Source: Candidatus Nanopelagicales bacterium
GTDB lineage: Bacteria; Actinomycetota; Actinomycetes; S36-B12
NCBI GenBank assembly: GCA_018401415.1
Contig: JAGYKV010000016.1
Span: forward strand, 1 to 64,000
Length of the DNA stretch: 64,000 nt
Direction: 5' to 3'
A program made the position numbers and the translations under genes. The notes below the pieces were generated by a model, which was not told where the DNA came from, ran no database searches, and was given only the letters and a program-made list of their open reading frames with translations. This document shows, in pieces, positions 30,025 through 42,253 of the stretch (the stretch's first letter is position 1; every line of letters starts with the position of its first letter).

Positions 30025-30861
30025 TTAACGCTTCTTGCCGGACTTACGACGACGAACAATGAACTTGTCGCTAGCTTTGTTGTGCTTGCGAGTGCGACCC
30101 TCAGGCTTGCCGCCCGGGTTGACCGGGTGACGACCACCGGAGGTCTTTCCTTCACCACCACCATGTGGATGGTCGACCGGGTTCATGGCCACACCACGAA
30201 CTGTTGGGCGCTTGCCCTTCCAGCGCATGCGCCCTGCCTTACCCCAGTTGATATTTGACTGCTCAGCATTGCCCACTTCGCCAATGGTGGCGCGGGCGCG
30301 CACATCGACATTGCGGATTTCACCGGAGGGCATGCGCAGCTGCGCGTAGGGACCGTCCTTGGCCACGAGTTGAACGCTGGCACCGGCCGAACGTGCAATC
30401 TTTGCACCGCCACCGGGCTTGAGCTCAATGGCGTGAATCACGGTACCGACCGGAATATTTCGCATGGGGAGGCAGTTACCGGGCTTGATATCGGCGCTTG
30501 GCCCTGTCTCGATTCGATCGCCCTGCTTGAGTTTATTTGGGGCAATGATGTATCGCTTTTCGCCATCGGCATAGTGCAGCAGCGCAATGCGCGCCGTGCG
30601 GTTCGGGTCGTACTCAATATGTGCGACCTTTGCGGGCACGCCGTCTTTATCAGCACGGCGGAAATCAATAATTCGATAAGCGCGCTTGTGCCCGCCACCC
30701 TGATGTCGAGTTGTGATCTTGCCCGAGTTGTTGCGACCACCCTTTTTGGGAAGGGGGCGTACCAGTGACTTCTCCGGCTCCGACCGAGTGATTTCGACGA
30801 AGTCAGCCACACTGGAACCACGACGGCCCGGTGTTGTCGGCTTGTACTTTCGGATACCCAT
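30025..30861 (-). CDS. rplB: 50S ribosomal protein L2
   Basis: 278 residues, family length. Required for subunit association and peptidyl transfer; the catalytic-region motif [20 protein letters not shown] is present near the C-terminus. Confidence 0.98.
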   Translation of the reverse strand: MGIRKYKPTTPGRRGSSVADFVEITRSEPEKSLVRPLPKKGGRNNSGKITTRHQGGGHKRAYRIIDFRRADKDGVPAKVAHIEYDPNRTARIALLHYADGEKRYIIAPNKLKQGDRIETGPSADIKPGNCLPMRNIPVGTVIHAIELKPGGGAKIARSAGASVQLVAKDGPYAQLRMPSGEIRNVDVRARATIGEVGNAEQSNINWGKAGRMRWKGKRPTVRGVAMNPVDHPHGGGEGKTSGGRHPVNPGGKPEGRTRKHNKASDKFIVRRRKSGKKR

Positions 30862-30920
30862 GTTCTCGTCTCTCGTTTCGTATTCGTTCGGTCTTTGGAA
30901 CCGGTTCTTAGTTCCAGTCT

Positions 30921-31220
30921 CTAGGAGACCGGTCCGCCAAATATGTCGATGCGATCGCCTGTTGCCACCGAAACAATCGCGCGCTTTGTGGAAGCTTTGC
31001 GACCGAATCCCGTGCGAGTGCGAATTCGCTTGCCTTCACGGTTCAGAGTGTTCACGCTGGTTACCTTCACACCAAAAACTTCTTCGACCGCGATCTTGAT
31101 CTGGGTCTTATTGGCGTGGGGCGCAACAATGAACGTGTACTTGTTTTCATCGAGGAGGCCATAGGCCTTCTCGGAGACGACAGGTGAAATCAGTATGTCG
31201 CGGGGATCTGCGATTCTCAT
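30921..31220 (-). CDS. rplW: 50S ribosomal protein L23
   Basis: 99 residues at the tunnel exit, the docking site for trigger factor and [23 protein letters not shown] and the loop [13 protein letters not shown] are conserved. Overlaps rplD by 4 bp. Confidence 0.97.
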   Translation of the reverse strand: MRIADPRDILISPVVSEKAYGLLDENKYTFIVAPHANKTQIKIAVEEVFGVKVTSVNTLNREGKRIRTRTGFGRKASTKRAIVSVATGDRIDIFGGPVS

Positions 31221-31891
31221 GCCTGAGCCTCACTTTCAGTTGCCGTAGCTTTTACGCCCTTGCCCTTAACCGGTCCGGCCACAAAAATGTCGTAGGCGGG
31301 TTGGGTGAAGACCACGTGGTCGGCGATCAAGACATCGTAGGTATTGAGTTGATCCGGAGCGACAATTGCAATGTTCCCCAGATTGCGCAGCGACAGCCAT
31401 GCGACTGCTTCTTCACGGGTGAGTACCACCAGGATCTGGCCATTGACTTCCAAGGCCTTCAGGGTTGCAGTTGCTTCCTTGGTGGAGGGGGCATCGCCTT
31501 TGACAAGTTGGGATACAACGTGAATGCGACCTTCGCGAGCCCGGTCAGAGAGTGCGCCACGAAGTGCGGCAGCCTTCATTTTCTTGGGGGTGCGCTGAGA
31601 GTAGTCGCGTGGGTGTGGTCCGTGGCTGACGCCACCACCGTTGTACTGCGGTGCGCGAATGGAGCCTTGGCGCGCGCGACCGGTGCCCTTTTGCTTGTAT
31701 GGCTTGCGCCCACCACCGCTGACCTCAGCACGCGTCTTGGTGTCATGGGTGCCTTGGCGTGCGGCAGCGAGTTGGGCAACAACCACCTGATGGATCAACG
31801 GGATATTGACTTCCACGTCGAAGACTTCAGCGGGCAATTCAACTTTGCCTGACGCTTTGCCTTCTGGAGTCATGAGATCTACTGCGGTCAC
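31217..31891 (-). CDS. rplD: 50S ribosomal protein L4
   Basis: 224 residues beginning at a GTG (31891) that overlaps the rplC end by 4 bp. The tunnel-lining loop region [20 protein letters not shown] is conserved. In other bacteria L4 regulates its own operon; no leader of that type is evident here. Confidence 0.96.
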   Translation of the reverse strand: MTAVDLMTPEGKASGKVELPAEVFDVEVNIPLIHQVVVAQLAAARQGTHDTKTRAEVSGGGRKPYKQKGTGRARQGSIRAPQYNGGGVSHGPHPRDYSQRTPKKMKAAALRGALSDRAREGRIHVVSQLVKGDAPSTKEATATLKALEVNGQILVVLTREEAVAWLSLRNLGNIAIVAPDQLNTYDVLIADHVVFTQPAYDIFVAGPVKGKGVKATATESEAQA

Positions 31892-32538
31892 AGCTGGACC
31901 TCCTTAGCAGCGGTATGAATGAATACCAGCCCACCTTTGGGTCCCGGAACTGCACCTTTGATGAGTAGCAGACCACGCTCTGAGTCAATCGCCTGGACTT
32001 TGAGGTTCTGTGTTGTCTGGCGTACCCCGCCCATGCGACCGGCCATTTTCATACCTTTGAAAACGCGACCCGGTGTTGCACACCCGCCAATTGAACCGGC
32101 GCTGCGGTGCTTGCGCTTGACACCGTGGGAGGAACCTAGGCCGTGGAAACCGTGTCGCTTCATGACACCGGCGAAACCTTTGCCCTTGGTGGTGCCGACG
32201 GCATCGACAACCTGGCCGCCTTCAAAAATCTCCACACCAATTTCTTGACCCAGGGTGTATTCGGATGCATCGGGGGTGCGCACTTCAACCAAGTGGCGAC
32301 GCGGTGTGACGCCCGCCTTGGCGAAGTGACCCGTATCGGGCTTATTCACCCGACGAGGGTCAACGGCACCAAATGCGATTTGAACCGCCGAATATCCATC
32401 AATTTCCGGGGTGCGCACCTGTGTCACTACACAGGGGCCAGCCTTAATAACTGTGACGGGAACAACCTTGTTGTTTTCGTCCCATACCTGGGTCATACCG
32501 AGCTTTTCGCCCAGAACGCCCTTCACGTTGGTACTCAT
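31888..32538 (-). CDS. rplC: 50S ribosomal protein L3
   Basis: 216 residues, [19 protein letters not shown] and the long loop [20 protein letters not shown] entering the peptidyl transferase centre. 17 bp after rpsJ. Confidence 0.97.
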   Translation of the reverse strand: MSTNVKGVLGEKLGMTQVWDENNKVVPVTVIKAGPCVVTQVRTPEIDGYSAVQIAFGAVDPRRVNKPDTGHFAKAGVTPRRHLVEVRTPDASEYTLGQEIGVEIFEGGQVVDAVGTTKGKGFAGVMKRHGFHGLGSSHGVKRKHRSAGSIGGCATPGRVFKGMKMAGRMGGVRQTTQNLKVQAIDSERGLLLIKGAVPGPKGGLVFIHTAAKEVQL

Positions 32539-32555
32539 GGTGGTCTGTTTCTCCT

Positions 32556-32864
32556 CTAGAGCTTGATCTCGATGTCAACGCCGGCTGGAAGGTCCAAGCG
32601 CATCAGCGAATCAACGGTCTTCGGTGTGGGGTCGAGAATGTCAATGAGACGCTTGTGGGTGCGCATCTCGAAGTGTTCCCGAGAATCCTTGTACTTGTGG
32701 GGTGACCGGATAACGCAAAACACGTTCTTCTCGGTCGGCAACGGCACGGGTCCAGCAACCTGTGCACCAGTACGAGTGACTGTCTCGACGATTTTGCGCG
32801 CCGAGGAATCAATGATCTCGTGGTCGTAGGCCTTGAGCCTGATCCGGATCTTCTGTCCCGCCAT
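32556..32864 (-). CDS. rpsJ: 30S ribosomal protein S10 / NusE
   Basis: 102 residues from [16 protein letters not shown] (ATG at 32864, AAGGAA upstream). The frame is open to 32975, but those residues are unrelated to S10. Besides its ribosomal role S10 pairs with NusB and NusG. First gene of the S10 operon, 137 bp after tuf; I see no clear leader or terminator in that gap. Confidence 0.97.
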   Translation of the reverse strand: MAGQKIRIRLKAYDHEIIDSSARKIVETVTRTGAQVAGPVPLPTEKNVFCVIRSPHKYKDSREHFEMRTHKRLIDILDPTPKTVDSLMRLDLPAGVDIEIKL

Positions 32865-33001
32865 GGTGGCTTGGTTCCTTACTCGTGTAGTTGCGAACTT
32901 GCTCGGGTGTTCATTTGCCTGGGTGTTCATTTGTGTGGGTTTCCGTGGTGGGCACCGGGTCGCGGCGCCCACCACGAAGTGTGGAGTTGTACCCCCGAGT
33001 T

Positions 33002-34198
<1,197 letters not shown>

Positions 34199-34286
34199 TT
34201 GCGTACTCCCTCTTCTTGTGCCGTCCGGCGTAACGCGGATCGGTTATCGGTTCTTTTTCTTTTATTGTGTTTCTACTGATCCGCGG

Positions 34287-36385
34287 TTATTCGCCGCGAG
34301 CTTTGGAAATGATCTCCGTTGCCACGTTCTGTGGAACCTGTGCGTAGGAGTCAAATTGCATGCTGTAACTCGCACGCCCTTGGGTACGGCTGCGCAGATC
34401 TCCCACGTAGCCGAACATTTCCGAGAGCGGAACAAGTGCTTTGACAACTCGAGCACCGGAGCGCTCTTCCATTGCCTGCACCTGTCCACGACGCGAGTTC
34501 AAGTCGCCGATGACATCGCCCATGAAATCCTCAGGGGTCGTAACTTCAACGGCCATCATGGGTTCGAGGAGTGCGGGGCCCGCTTGGCGGGCACCGTCCT
34601 TAAACGCCATGGATCCAGCGATTTTGAATGCGAGTTCAGATGAGTCAACGTCGTGGTAAGCGCCGTCGAGCAGGGTGACTTTGATGTCCACCATGGGGTA
34701 GCCGGCGAGAACACCGTGCTGCATGGCCTCTTGGGCACCGGCATCCACGGAAGGGATGTACTCGCGAGGAATACGTCCGCCGGTCACCTTGTTTTCAAAG
34801 AGGTAACCGCCACCTTCTTCTTTATTCGGTTCGACGGCAATCTGCACCTTGGCAAACTGACCAGAACCACCAGTTTGCTTCTTGTGGGTGTAGTCGACGC
34901 GGTCGACCTTCTTGGTCAGCGTTTCGCGGTATGCAACCTGTGGCTTTCCAACATTGGCTTCCACCTTGAACTCGCGCTTCATGCGATCAACGAGTACCTC
35001 AAGGTGCAGTTCGCCCATGCCTTCAATGATGGTCTGGCCGGTTTCTTCATTAGAGCTGACCCGGAAGGTTGGATCCTCTTCAGCAAGACGCTGAATTGCC
35101 GTTCCGAGCTTCTCTTGGTCGCTCTTGGTCTTGGGCTCAATGGCCACCGAAATTACCGGATCGGGGAAGGACATGGATTCCAGTACGACCGGGTTGGCGG
35201 GATCGCAGAGAGTCTCCCCGTTGTGGTGTCCTTGAGTCCCATGACAGCCACAATGTCGCCGGCACCTACTGATTCAATTTCTTCGCGCTTATTCGCGTGC
35301 ATTCGGTAAATCTTGCCAATGCGCTCTTTGCGATCCTTGACACTGTTGAGCACCTGGGTGCCAGTTTGTAAGCGTCCCGAATACACGCGCACGTAGGTGA
35401 GCTTTCCCAGATGGGGATCGGTCATGATCTTGAACGCAAGTGCGCTGAATGGTTCGCTATCACTTGGTTGACGCAAAATTTCGACCGATTCGTCGCCCAT
35501 TTTGTGGCCATCGATTGCCGCAATGTCAAGTGGCGATGGGAGGTAGGCGACAACGGCGTCCAGCATGGGCTGAACACCTTTGTTCTTGAATGCCGATCCG
35601 GTCAGAACCGGGGTGAGCTTTGCCGCGAGTGTCGCGCGACGAATTCCAGCCTTGATTTCGTCGACGGAGATTTCTTCGCCTTCGAGATACTTCTCCATGA
35701 TTGCGTCATCGGCTTCGCCGAGAGTTTCGATTAACTTCTCCCGATACTCCTTGGCTTTTTCCACCATGTCAGCCGGGATTTCTTCGATTTCGTAGTCTTC
35801 ACCGATTACGGTCTCGCCACGCCAGGTGAGTGCGCGCATTTCAATGAGATCAACTACTCCGATGAAATCAATCTCGTTACCAATAGGAAGTTGAAGTACG
35901 AGGGGAACCGCATTGAGGCGGGAGATAATCATGTCTACACACATGTAGAAGTTTGCTCCGGTGCGATCGAGCTTATTGATGAAGCACATGCGAGGCACGC
36001 TGTAGCGGTCGGCCTGACGCCACACGGTCTCGGATTGTGGCTCAACCCCGGCTACACCGTCGAAAACCGTTACGGCACCGTCAAGTACCCGCAACGACCG
36101 CTCTACTTCAACGGTGAAGTCAACGTGGCCGGGAGTATCGATGATGTTGATCGTGTTGCCCTTCCACTCACAGGTGGTGGCAGCAGAGGTGATGGTGATT
36201 CCGCGCTCTTGTTCTTGTTCCATCCAGTCCATGGTGGCTGCACCCTCGTGGACTTCACCGATTTTGTAGTTGATGCCGGTGTAAAAAAGAATGCGTTCGG
36301 TTGTAGTGGTTTTGCCCGCGTCAATATGCGCCATGATCCCAATGTTGCGGACCTTGGCGAGGTCGAGGGCGGTTCCTGTTGCCAC
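34287..36385 (-). CDS. fusA: Elongation factor G (one frame disruption)
   Basis: Translocase GTPase, about 699 residues after correction. The N-terminal half has [23 protein letters not shown] and [10 protein letters not shown]; the C-terminal half begins around [15 protein letters not shown] and ends [11 protein letters not shown]. The halves are in different frames. Adding one C to the four-C run at 35216-35219 (minus-strand G run) restores [25 protein letters not shown] is essential, so a homopolymer error is by far the simplest reading. A second, independent start inside the C-terminal half would be meaningless. Confidence 0.95.
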
Positions 36386-36430
36386 AACTTTCTCCGTTTA
36401 TCTCTTAGTGGGTGTTTAAAACCTTGGGTG

Positions 36431-36901
36431 TTACCAGCGGTAGTGGGCGAATGCCTTATTGGATTCAGCCATCTTGTGGGTGTCTTCGCGCTTCTTCACG
36501 CTTGCGCCAAGACCATTTGATGCGTCGAGGATTTCGTTCATGAGGCGCTCGGTCATTGTTTTTTCCCGACGCTGACGGGAATAGCCGATTAGCCAACGCA
36601 GTGCGAGTGTGGTGCTGCGATTGGGCTTGACTTCAACGGGAACCTGGTAGGTCGCGCCGCCCACTCGGCGGGAGCGAACTTCCAAGGTGGGACGAATATT
36701 TTCGAGGGCGCGCTTGAGCGTTTGTACCGGATCGGTTCCAGTCTTGTCGCGGCAGCCTTCGAGTGCGCCGTACACGGTGCGCTCAGCCACGGAGCGTTTG
36801 CCATCGAGAAGAACTTTGTTGATCAACTGGGTAACAAGTGGTGCGCCAAAAACCGGATCGATGACGATCGGTCGTTTGGCTGCTGGACCCTTACGAGGCA
36901 T
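36431..36901 (-). CDS. rpsG: 30S ribosomal protein S7
   Basis: 156 residues, [19 protein letters not shown] to KAFAHYRW; nucleates the head and contacts E-site tRNA. Its ATG overlaps the rpsL stop by one base (TAATG). Confidence 0.97.
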   Translation of the reverse strand: MPRKGPAAKRPIVIDPVFGAPLVTQLINKVLLDGKRSVAERTVYGALEGCRDKTGTDPVQTLKRALENIRPTLEVRSRRVGGATYQVPVEVKPNRSTTLALRWLIGYSRQRREKTMTERLMNEILDASNGLGASVKKREDTHKMAESNKAFAHYRW

Positions 36902-37275
36902 TAGGCCTTCTCCTTCTTCGCACCGTAGCGTGACCGTGCCTGCTTGCGGTTCTTCACGCCTTGAGCGTCAAGGGCACCACGAATGACTTTGTAACGAACA
37001 CCGGGTAGATCGCGAACCCGACCGCCGCGCACCAGCACAATGGAGTGCTCCTGCAGGTTGTGTCCCACACCCGGGATGTAGGCGGTGATTTCCACCTGGG
37101 AGGTCAACCGCACGCGGGCCACCTTGCGAAGCGCGGAGTTCGGCTTCTTGGGGGTAGTGGTGTACACGCGCGTACAGACCCCGCGCCGCTGTGGGCTGCC
37201 CTTGAGGGCCGGGGCCTTGTTCTTTGAGACCTTGTCCTGCCGGCCCTTGCGGACCAACTGCTGGATGGTAGGCAC
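36901..37275 (-). CDS. rpsL: 30S ribosomal protein S12
   Basis: 124 residues from the GTG at 37275 ([15 protein letters not shown]), with AGGAGAGG upstream; the open frame to 37431 is not part of S12. Decoding-centre residues are wild type: [19 protein letters not shown] keeps the Lys of the PKKPNS motif, so no streptomycin-resistance change is visible there. First gene of the str operon. Confidence 0.97.
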   Translation of the reverse strand: MPTIQQLVRKGRQDKVSKNKAPALKGSPQRRGVCTRVYTTTPKKPNSALRKVARVRLTSQVEITAYIPGVGHNLQEHSIVLVRGGRVRDLPGVRYKVIRGALDAQGVKNRKQARSRYGAKKEKA

Positions 37276-37336
37276 GTTGCGCCTCTCCTGCCTTCTCGTT
37301 CGTTTTCGGTTAACCGGGAACGACCCACGCGCTCGG

Positions 37337-37433
37337 GTGTGTCGCGCACCTTTCAGCGCGCAAGACCGCCAAAATTCGTAGGAAATCTCCGGTGACTTAG
37401 CACCGTGCGAAGCGAAAATCCACCGCGACACAC
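37337..37433 (-). promoter_or_regulatory. Possible str-operon leader with long-range stem
   Basis: gtgtgtcgcg (37337-37346) is a perfect complement of cgcgacacac (37424-37433), 62 nt before the rpsL GTG. Bases in the 3' arm can also form a local hairpin with gcgc just upstream on the minus strand, so two exclusive folds are possible. Inference only; no promoter was found in the 244-bp gap. Confidence 0.4.
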
Positions 37434-37519
37434 GAGTTAGCGCCTGAGGGGTCAGGCACGAAGAAGAAGATTACCCTCCCTCACTTCACGGGGTGACATT
37501 GGGGGGTACCTCATGTGAT

Positions 37520-37912
37520 TTAGTTGCCCGAGACCCCTGCCAATGTCAGAAAAAGTAGGGCCAAAAGACCCAAAACCGTGAGGGCGGCAAAAAGCCCGAT
37601 ATTGATCCAGGACAGGATTTTGGCGGCCAACACAAAAGCCGATCCCCCAATTCGCCCCTGTCCGGCAGCTATCTCTTTATCTGCCTTATTGGCAAAGACC
37701 AAGGCAATAATCGCGAAAATCACCGGGCACACGGGCCACGACAGGATGGCCAGAACAAGGGCAACAATCGCATTCGAAGAGGTCACCGGACCTTGGGCCA
37801 CCACCACCGGCGGTGCGGGCATCCCTGGGGCACTCACTTCGCTCCAGATCGAAGCGCCGGGCTCCTGGCTCTCCGAAGGTGGTTGGTTACCCGCTGGCTC
37901 GTTAGTGCTCAT
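37520..37912 (-). CDS. Small DUF4190-type membrane protein
   Basis: 130 residues. A disordered N-terminus of about 45 residues rich in Pro, Ser and Glu is followed by SSNAIVALVLAILSW and two long hydrophobic helices with a central KADKEIAAGQGRIGG segment between them; this pattern is the DUF4190 family. Function unknown. It lies 27 bp after the TM2 gene, and the pair sits between rpoC and the str operon. Confidence 0.75.
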   Translation of the reverse strand: MSTNEPAGNQPPSESQEPGASIWSEVSAPGMPAPPVVVAQGPVTSSNAIVALVLAILSWPVCPVIFAIIALVFANKADKEIAAGQGRIGGSAFVLAAKILSWINIGLFAALTVLGLLALLFLTLAGVSGN

Positions 37913-37939
37913 GTGCTCAGATTACGCCCACTTCGCACA

Positions 37940-38230
37940 TCACGACCAGTTGATCAGCAATCGACCTTCTTTATCCCGAAAAGATCCGACCAGAATCACA
38001 ATGAAGTCAATTAATGCCCAGATCCCCAACCCACCGAGAGTGAAAATCATAAGAATTCCGGTACCGACCTTACCCACATAAAACCGATGAATGCCGAAAA
38101 TGCCGAGGAACCAGGCCAACAGGGCAGCGGCCAAACGGGACTTTGGGCTGATCGGGTTTCCGAACTGATCAACCGTCGGTTTCGGCGGTGCATAAATCGG
38201 TTGCGCTACGGGCGGTTGTTCATAAGACAT
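37940..38230 (-). CDS. TM2-domain membrane protein
   Basis: 96 residues from the ATG at 38230, chosen because GGAGAG lies 5 nt upstream. A proline-rich N-terminus precedes SRLAAALLAWFLGIFGIHRFYVG, a classic TM2 signature, then a second helix with LGGLGIWALIDFIVI. Two transmembrane segments. Function of bacterial TM2 proteins is unknown. Confidence 0.85.
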   Translation of the reverse strand: MSYEQPPVAQPIYAPPKPTVDQFGNPISPKSRLAAALLAWFLGIFGIHRFYVGKVGTGILMIFTLGGLGIWALIDFIVILVGSFRDKEGRLLINWS

Positions 38231-38268
38231 ATGGCTCTCCAATCAATAAATTCCTCGGACTATACCAA

Positions 38269-38304
38269 GAAGCGCCCGCCAGATGAATGTCTGACGGGCG
38301 CTTC
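38269..38304 (-). terminator. rpoC terminator
   Basis: gaagcgcccgccaga (from 38269) pairs with tctgacgggcgcttc (to 38304) with one mismatch, and the minus-strand stem is followed by TTGGTAT. It starts 12 nt after the rpoC stop, so it probably ends the rpoBC transcript before the TM2 gene. Confidence 0.8.
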
Positions 38305-38315
38305 GAAGGATGAAT

Positions 38316-41300
38316 CTAGAAGCCGCGGAACTCGAATTCCTCGAGTGCCACTGCCTCGCCGGCTGAATCACCGAAGGAGGTGTACTCCATGTCGTCGTAT
38401 CCGGTGAAGGATGCGTACATGGCTGCTTTTGCTTCTTCGGTGGGCTCGACCTTGATATTGCGGTAGATCGGCATACCGGTTCCAGCGGGAATCAATTTAC
38501 CGAGGATCACGTTCTCCTTCAGACCCAGCAACGGATCACTCTTGGCCGAGATTGCTGCATCGGTGAGGACACGTGTGGTCTCCTGGAATGAAGCGGCAGA
38601 TAGCCACGACTCGGTTGCCAAGGAGGCCTTGGTGATACCCATGAGTTCGGGGCGACCCGATGCCGGTGTTCCACCGGTGGCCACAACACGACGGTTCTCG
38701 GCTTCAAAGACTCCACGCTCAACAAGTTCACCCGCGAGGAAGTTCGAATCACCCGATTCAATGACGGTGATGCGCTTGAGCATCTGGCGAACAATCACCT
38801 CAATGTGCTTGTCGTGGATGGATACACCCTGTGAGCGATAGACCTCTTGTACCTGATCAACCAGGTGAAGTTGTACCGCACGCTGTCCCAAAATTCGCAG
38901 AACCTGCTTGGGATCAACCGCACCGACCACCAGTTGATGTCCAACGGCAACGGTTTGTCCGTCTTCTACCAACATGCGCGAGCGCTTGGACACCGAATAT
39001 TCAACTTCCTCGGAGCCATCGTCGGGAGTGATCACAATCTTGCGCAACTTTTCAGCGTCTTCAAAGCGAACCCGACCAGCAACCTCACTGATAGGAGCAA
39101 CACCCTTGGGGGTGCGGGCTTCGAAGAGTTCCACAACGCGTGGAAGACCGTGGGTGATGTCATCGCCCGCCACACCGCCGGTGTGGAAGGTGCGCATGGT
39201 GAGCTGAGTTCCGGGTTCACCAATGGATTGGGCCGCGACAATCCCAACCGCTTCGCCCACATCAACCAACTTGCCGGTTGCCATGGAACGTCCGTAGCAC
39301 ATGGCGCACGTGCCAACATGGCTTTCGCAGGTGAGCACGGTGCGCACGCGCACCTTGTCAGCGCCAGCAGCAATCAGTTCATCGAGTCGTGGAATATCTA
39401 GTTCCTCGCCTGCGGTTCCGACCGTTTTGCCATCTACTACAACGTCTCGAGCAAGCACGCGAGACACGAGTGCTGTGTCGAGGTTGTCGAGCGGACGCAA
39501 TTGACCGTCCACCATTTCGGCAATGGCGATCTCGGCGCCACGTTCGGTGCCGCAATCAACTTCTCGCACGATTACATCCTGGGACACGTCCACGAGTCGA
39601 CGGGTGAGGTAGCCGGAGTCTGCGGTACGCAGTGCGGTGTCGGCCAGACCCTTTCGAGCACCGTGAGTGGAGATGAAGTACTCCAGCACGGTGAGACCTT
39701 CGCGGAAGTTGGCCTTGATGGGTCGAGGGATAATCTCGCCCTTCGGGTTGGCCACGAGTCCACGCATGCCTGCGATCTGACGGACCTGCATGTAGTTACC
39801 GCGAGCACCGGAATCGACCATGATGTGAACCGGGTTTGCCTCAGGGAAGTTCTCCTGCATGGCCTTGGCGATTTCATCTGTGGCGCGAGTCCAGATCTCA
39901 ATAAGTTCCTGGCGGCGCTCCGAGTCGGTGATCAGACCTTTTTCGTACTGCTGCTGAACCTTGGCATCTTTGTCTTCGGCTAAGGCAACCAGTGCGGCTT
40001 TCTCCGGGGGTGCGACCACGTCCGAGATGGAAATAGTGACTCCGGAGCGTGAGGCCCAGTGGAATCCCAGTCCCTTGAGTTGATCCAGGGTTTCTGCAAC
40101 CTCAATCTTGGGGTACATCTCAGACAGGCGGTTCACTGTTGCGCCGAGCACCTTCTTGTCAACTTTTTCGTTGACGTACGGGTAGTCGACCGGAAGCGCC
40201 TCGTTGAACAACGCCCGACCCAGAGTGGTCACCATGATCAACGGTTGTCCGAATTCCCAACCTTCGGGGACTTCGTAACCCAATGGCGGGGTGAAGTTGT
40301 GTATCCGAATCTTTGTCTTCGCTCCAAGCGGGAGCGATCCGCCATCGAATGCCATGACCGCTTCAGCGACCGACGAATACGCCGGAAGATCCGAATCCGG
40401 GAGATCCTTGGATTCAGGTGTCATGGTGGTCAAGGAGTAAATACCAAGAACCATGTCCTGGGTTGGCGTGGTAATCGGGCGACCATTGGCCGGGGACAGA
40501 ATGTTGTTGCTGGAGAGCATCAAGATTCGGGCTTCGGCCTGTGCTTCAGCCGACAGTGGCACATGAACGGCCATCTGGTCACCGTCGAAGTCAGCGTTGA
40601 ACGCCGTACACACGAGCGGATGAATCTGAATGGCCTTACCTTCAATCAGCTGCGGTTCGAACGCCTGAATACCCAAGCGGTGCAGGGTGGGTGCGCGGTT
40701 GAGCAGCACCGGATGCTCACGAATTACTTCTTCGAGGACATCCCAGACAACGGGACGCGAACGCTCCACCATGCGCTTGGCACTCTTGATGTTCTGGGCA
40801 TGGTTGAGATCAACCAGACGCTTCATGACAAATGGCTTGAACAGTTCGAGTGCCATTTGCTTGGGCAAACCGCACTGGTGCAACTTGAGCTGCGGACCCA
40901 CAACAATCACGGAACGACCGGAGTAGTCCACGCGCTTGCCCAACAGGTTTTGGCGGAAACGACCCTGCTTGCCCTTGAGCATGTCAGAGAGGGACTTCAG
41001 TGCCCGGTTGCCCGGACCTGTCACCGGACGACCGCGACGACCATTGTCAAAAAGGGCATCCACGGCTTCTTGCAACATGCGCTTTTCGTTATTGACGATG
41101 ATCTCCGGGGCGCCGAGATCCAGCAAACGCTTCAGGCGATTATTACGGTTAATAACGCGACGGTAGAGATCATTGAGATCACTCGTGGCAAAACGACCAC
41201 CGTCAAGTTGAACCATGGGGCGAAGATCCGGTGGGATCACGGGAACGGCGTTCAGCACCATGCCCATGGGAGAGTTGGTGGTGTTCTTGAACGCATTCAC

Positions 41301-42194
41301 CAACTTAAGTCGCTTGAGTGCACGGGTCTTCTTTTGCCCCTTGCCGGTTGCAATGATTTCGCGCAGTGCAATTGATTCCGCTTCAAGGTCGAATGACTCA
41401 AGGCGCTTTTCGATTGCTGCGGCACCCATGCCACCGTCAAACCAGCGACCATAGCGATCCCGCATCTCGCGGAAAAGCATTTCGTCACCTTCGAGGTCTT
41501 GAACCTTAAGGGTGCGGAAACGATCAAAGATCCGATCGAGGCGCTCAATCTCCTGGTCAGCGCGGCGACGAAGGGCAGCGAGTTCACGCTCCCCTGACTC
41601 CTTAACCTTCCGACGCACCTCACTCTTGGCGCCGTCGCTCTCGAGTTCAGCGAGATCGGCTTCCATTTTCTGGGCGCGCGCTTCAAGGTCGGCATCGCGA
41701 CGCTTGGCGATCTGCTTCTTCTCAACGCTGAGTTGATTCTCCAGTGAGGGTAATGCTTCGTTGCGACCTTCTTCATCAACCGACGTGATCATGTACGCGG
41801 CGAAGTAGATGACCTTCTCCAGATCCTTGGGTGCGAGGTCCAGGAGATAACCCAGACGACTCGGGACACCCTTGAAATACCAAATGTGGGTGACGGGGGC
41901 GGCGAGTTCAATGTGACCCATGCGCTCCCGACGCACCTTGGCGCGAGTTACCTCGACTCCGCAGCGCTCGCAAATAATTCCCTTGAAGCGCACGCGCTTG
42001 TACTTACCGCAGTAGCACTCCCAGTCACGAGTTGGTCCGAAGATCTTCTCGCAGAACAAGCCATCTTTCTCTGGCTTGAGAGTGCGGTAGTTGATGGTCT
42101 CTGGCTTCTTGACTTCACCGTATGACCAAGTGCGAATATCGTCTGCCGTGGCAAGGCCAATTCGCAATTCGTCAAAGAAGTTAACGTCTAGCAC
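38316..42194 (-). CDS. rpoC: RNA polymerase beta' subunit
   Basis: 1292 residues. The N-terminal zinc site is seen in [20 protein letters not shown], the catalytic [12 protein letters not shown] lies near residue 535 with its three Asp, and a second zinc cluster CAMCYGRSM lies in the C-terminal third. GTG start at 42194, 59 bp after rpoB. Length and domain order fit actinobacterial beta'. Confidence 0.98.
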   Translation of the reverse strand: MLDVNFFDELRIGLATADDIRTWSYGEVKKPETINYRTLKPEKDGLFCEKIFGPTRDWECYCGKYKRVRFKGIICERCGVEVTRAKVRRERMGHIELAAPVTHIWYFKGVPSRLGYLLDLAPKDLEKVIYFAAYMITSVDEEGRNEALPSLENQLSVEKKQIAKRRDADLEARAQKMEADLAELESDGAKSEVRRKVKESGERELAALRRRADQEIERLDRIFDRFRTLKVQDLEGDEMLFREMRDRYGRWFDGGMGAAAIEKRLESFDLEAESIALREIIATGKGQKKTRALKRLKLVNAFKNTTNSPMGMVLNAVPVIPPDLRPMVQLDGGRFATSDLNDLYRRVINRNNRLKRLLDLGAPEIIVNNEKRMLQEAVDALFDNGRRGRPVTGPGNRALKSLSDMLKGKQGRFRQNLLGKRVDYSGRSVIVVGPQLKLHQCGLPKQMALELFKPFVMKRLVDLNHAQNIKSAKRMVERSRPVVWDVLEEVIREHPVLLNRAPTLHRLGIQAFEPQLIEGKAIQIHPLVCTAFNADFDGDQMAVHVPLSAEAQAEARILMLSSNNILSPANGRPITTPTQDMVLGIYSLTTMTPESKDLPDSDLPAYSSVAEAVMAFDGGSLPLGAKTKIRIHNFTPPLGYEVPEGWEFGQPLIMVTTLGRALFNEALPVDYPYVNEKVDKKVLGATVNRLSEMYPKIEVAETLDQLKGLGFHWASRSGVTISISDVVAPPEKAALVALAEDKDAKVQQQYEKGLITDSERRQELIEIWTRATDEIAKAMQENFPEANPVHIMVDSGARGNYMQVRQIAGMRGLVANPKGEIIPRPIKANFREGLTVLEYFISTHGARKGLADTALRTADSGYLTRRLVDVSQDVIVREVDCGTERGAEIAIAEMVDGQLRPLDNLDTALVSRVLARDVVVDGKTVGTAGEELDIPRLDELIAAGADKVRVRTVLTCESHVGTCAMCYGRSMATGKLVDVGEAVGIVAAQSIGEPGTQLTMRTFHTGGVAGDDITHGLPRVVELFEARTPKGVAPISEVAGRVRFEDAEKLRKIVITPDDGSEEVEYSVSKRSRMLVEDGQTVAVGHQLVVGAVDPKQVLRILGQRAVQLHLVDQVQEVYRSQGVSIHDKHIEVIVRQMLKRITVIESGDSNFLAGELVERGVFEAENRRVVATGGTPASGRPELMGITKASLATESWLSAASFQETTRVLTDAAISAKSDPLLGLKENVILGKLIPAGTGMPIYRNIKVEPTEEAKAAMYASFTGYDDMEYTSFGDSAGEAVALEEFEFRGF

Positions 42195-42253
42195 GGGAGT
42201 GTCCTTCGTTCGATTCGAATAATTCGGGGTCAGTAATTCTGTTGACGGTGTGG

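Noticed and set aside
32865..32975. N-terminal extension of S10 with a repeated NEHPSKF-like leader
   Set aside because: The S10 start [16 protein letters not shown] is universal and has its own ribosome site; the upstream codons lie in the tuf-rpsJ gap.
35150..35230. Programmed frameshift in fusA or other shifted genes
   Set aside because: No slippery heptamer with downstream structure, different directions of shift, and many unrelated genes affected; base errors explain it better.
40059..41375. A 438-codon open frame on the plus strand opposite rpoC
   Set aside because: It is the antisense shadow of a conserved rpoC region; its translation shows no domain and composition follows the rpoC codon pattern.
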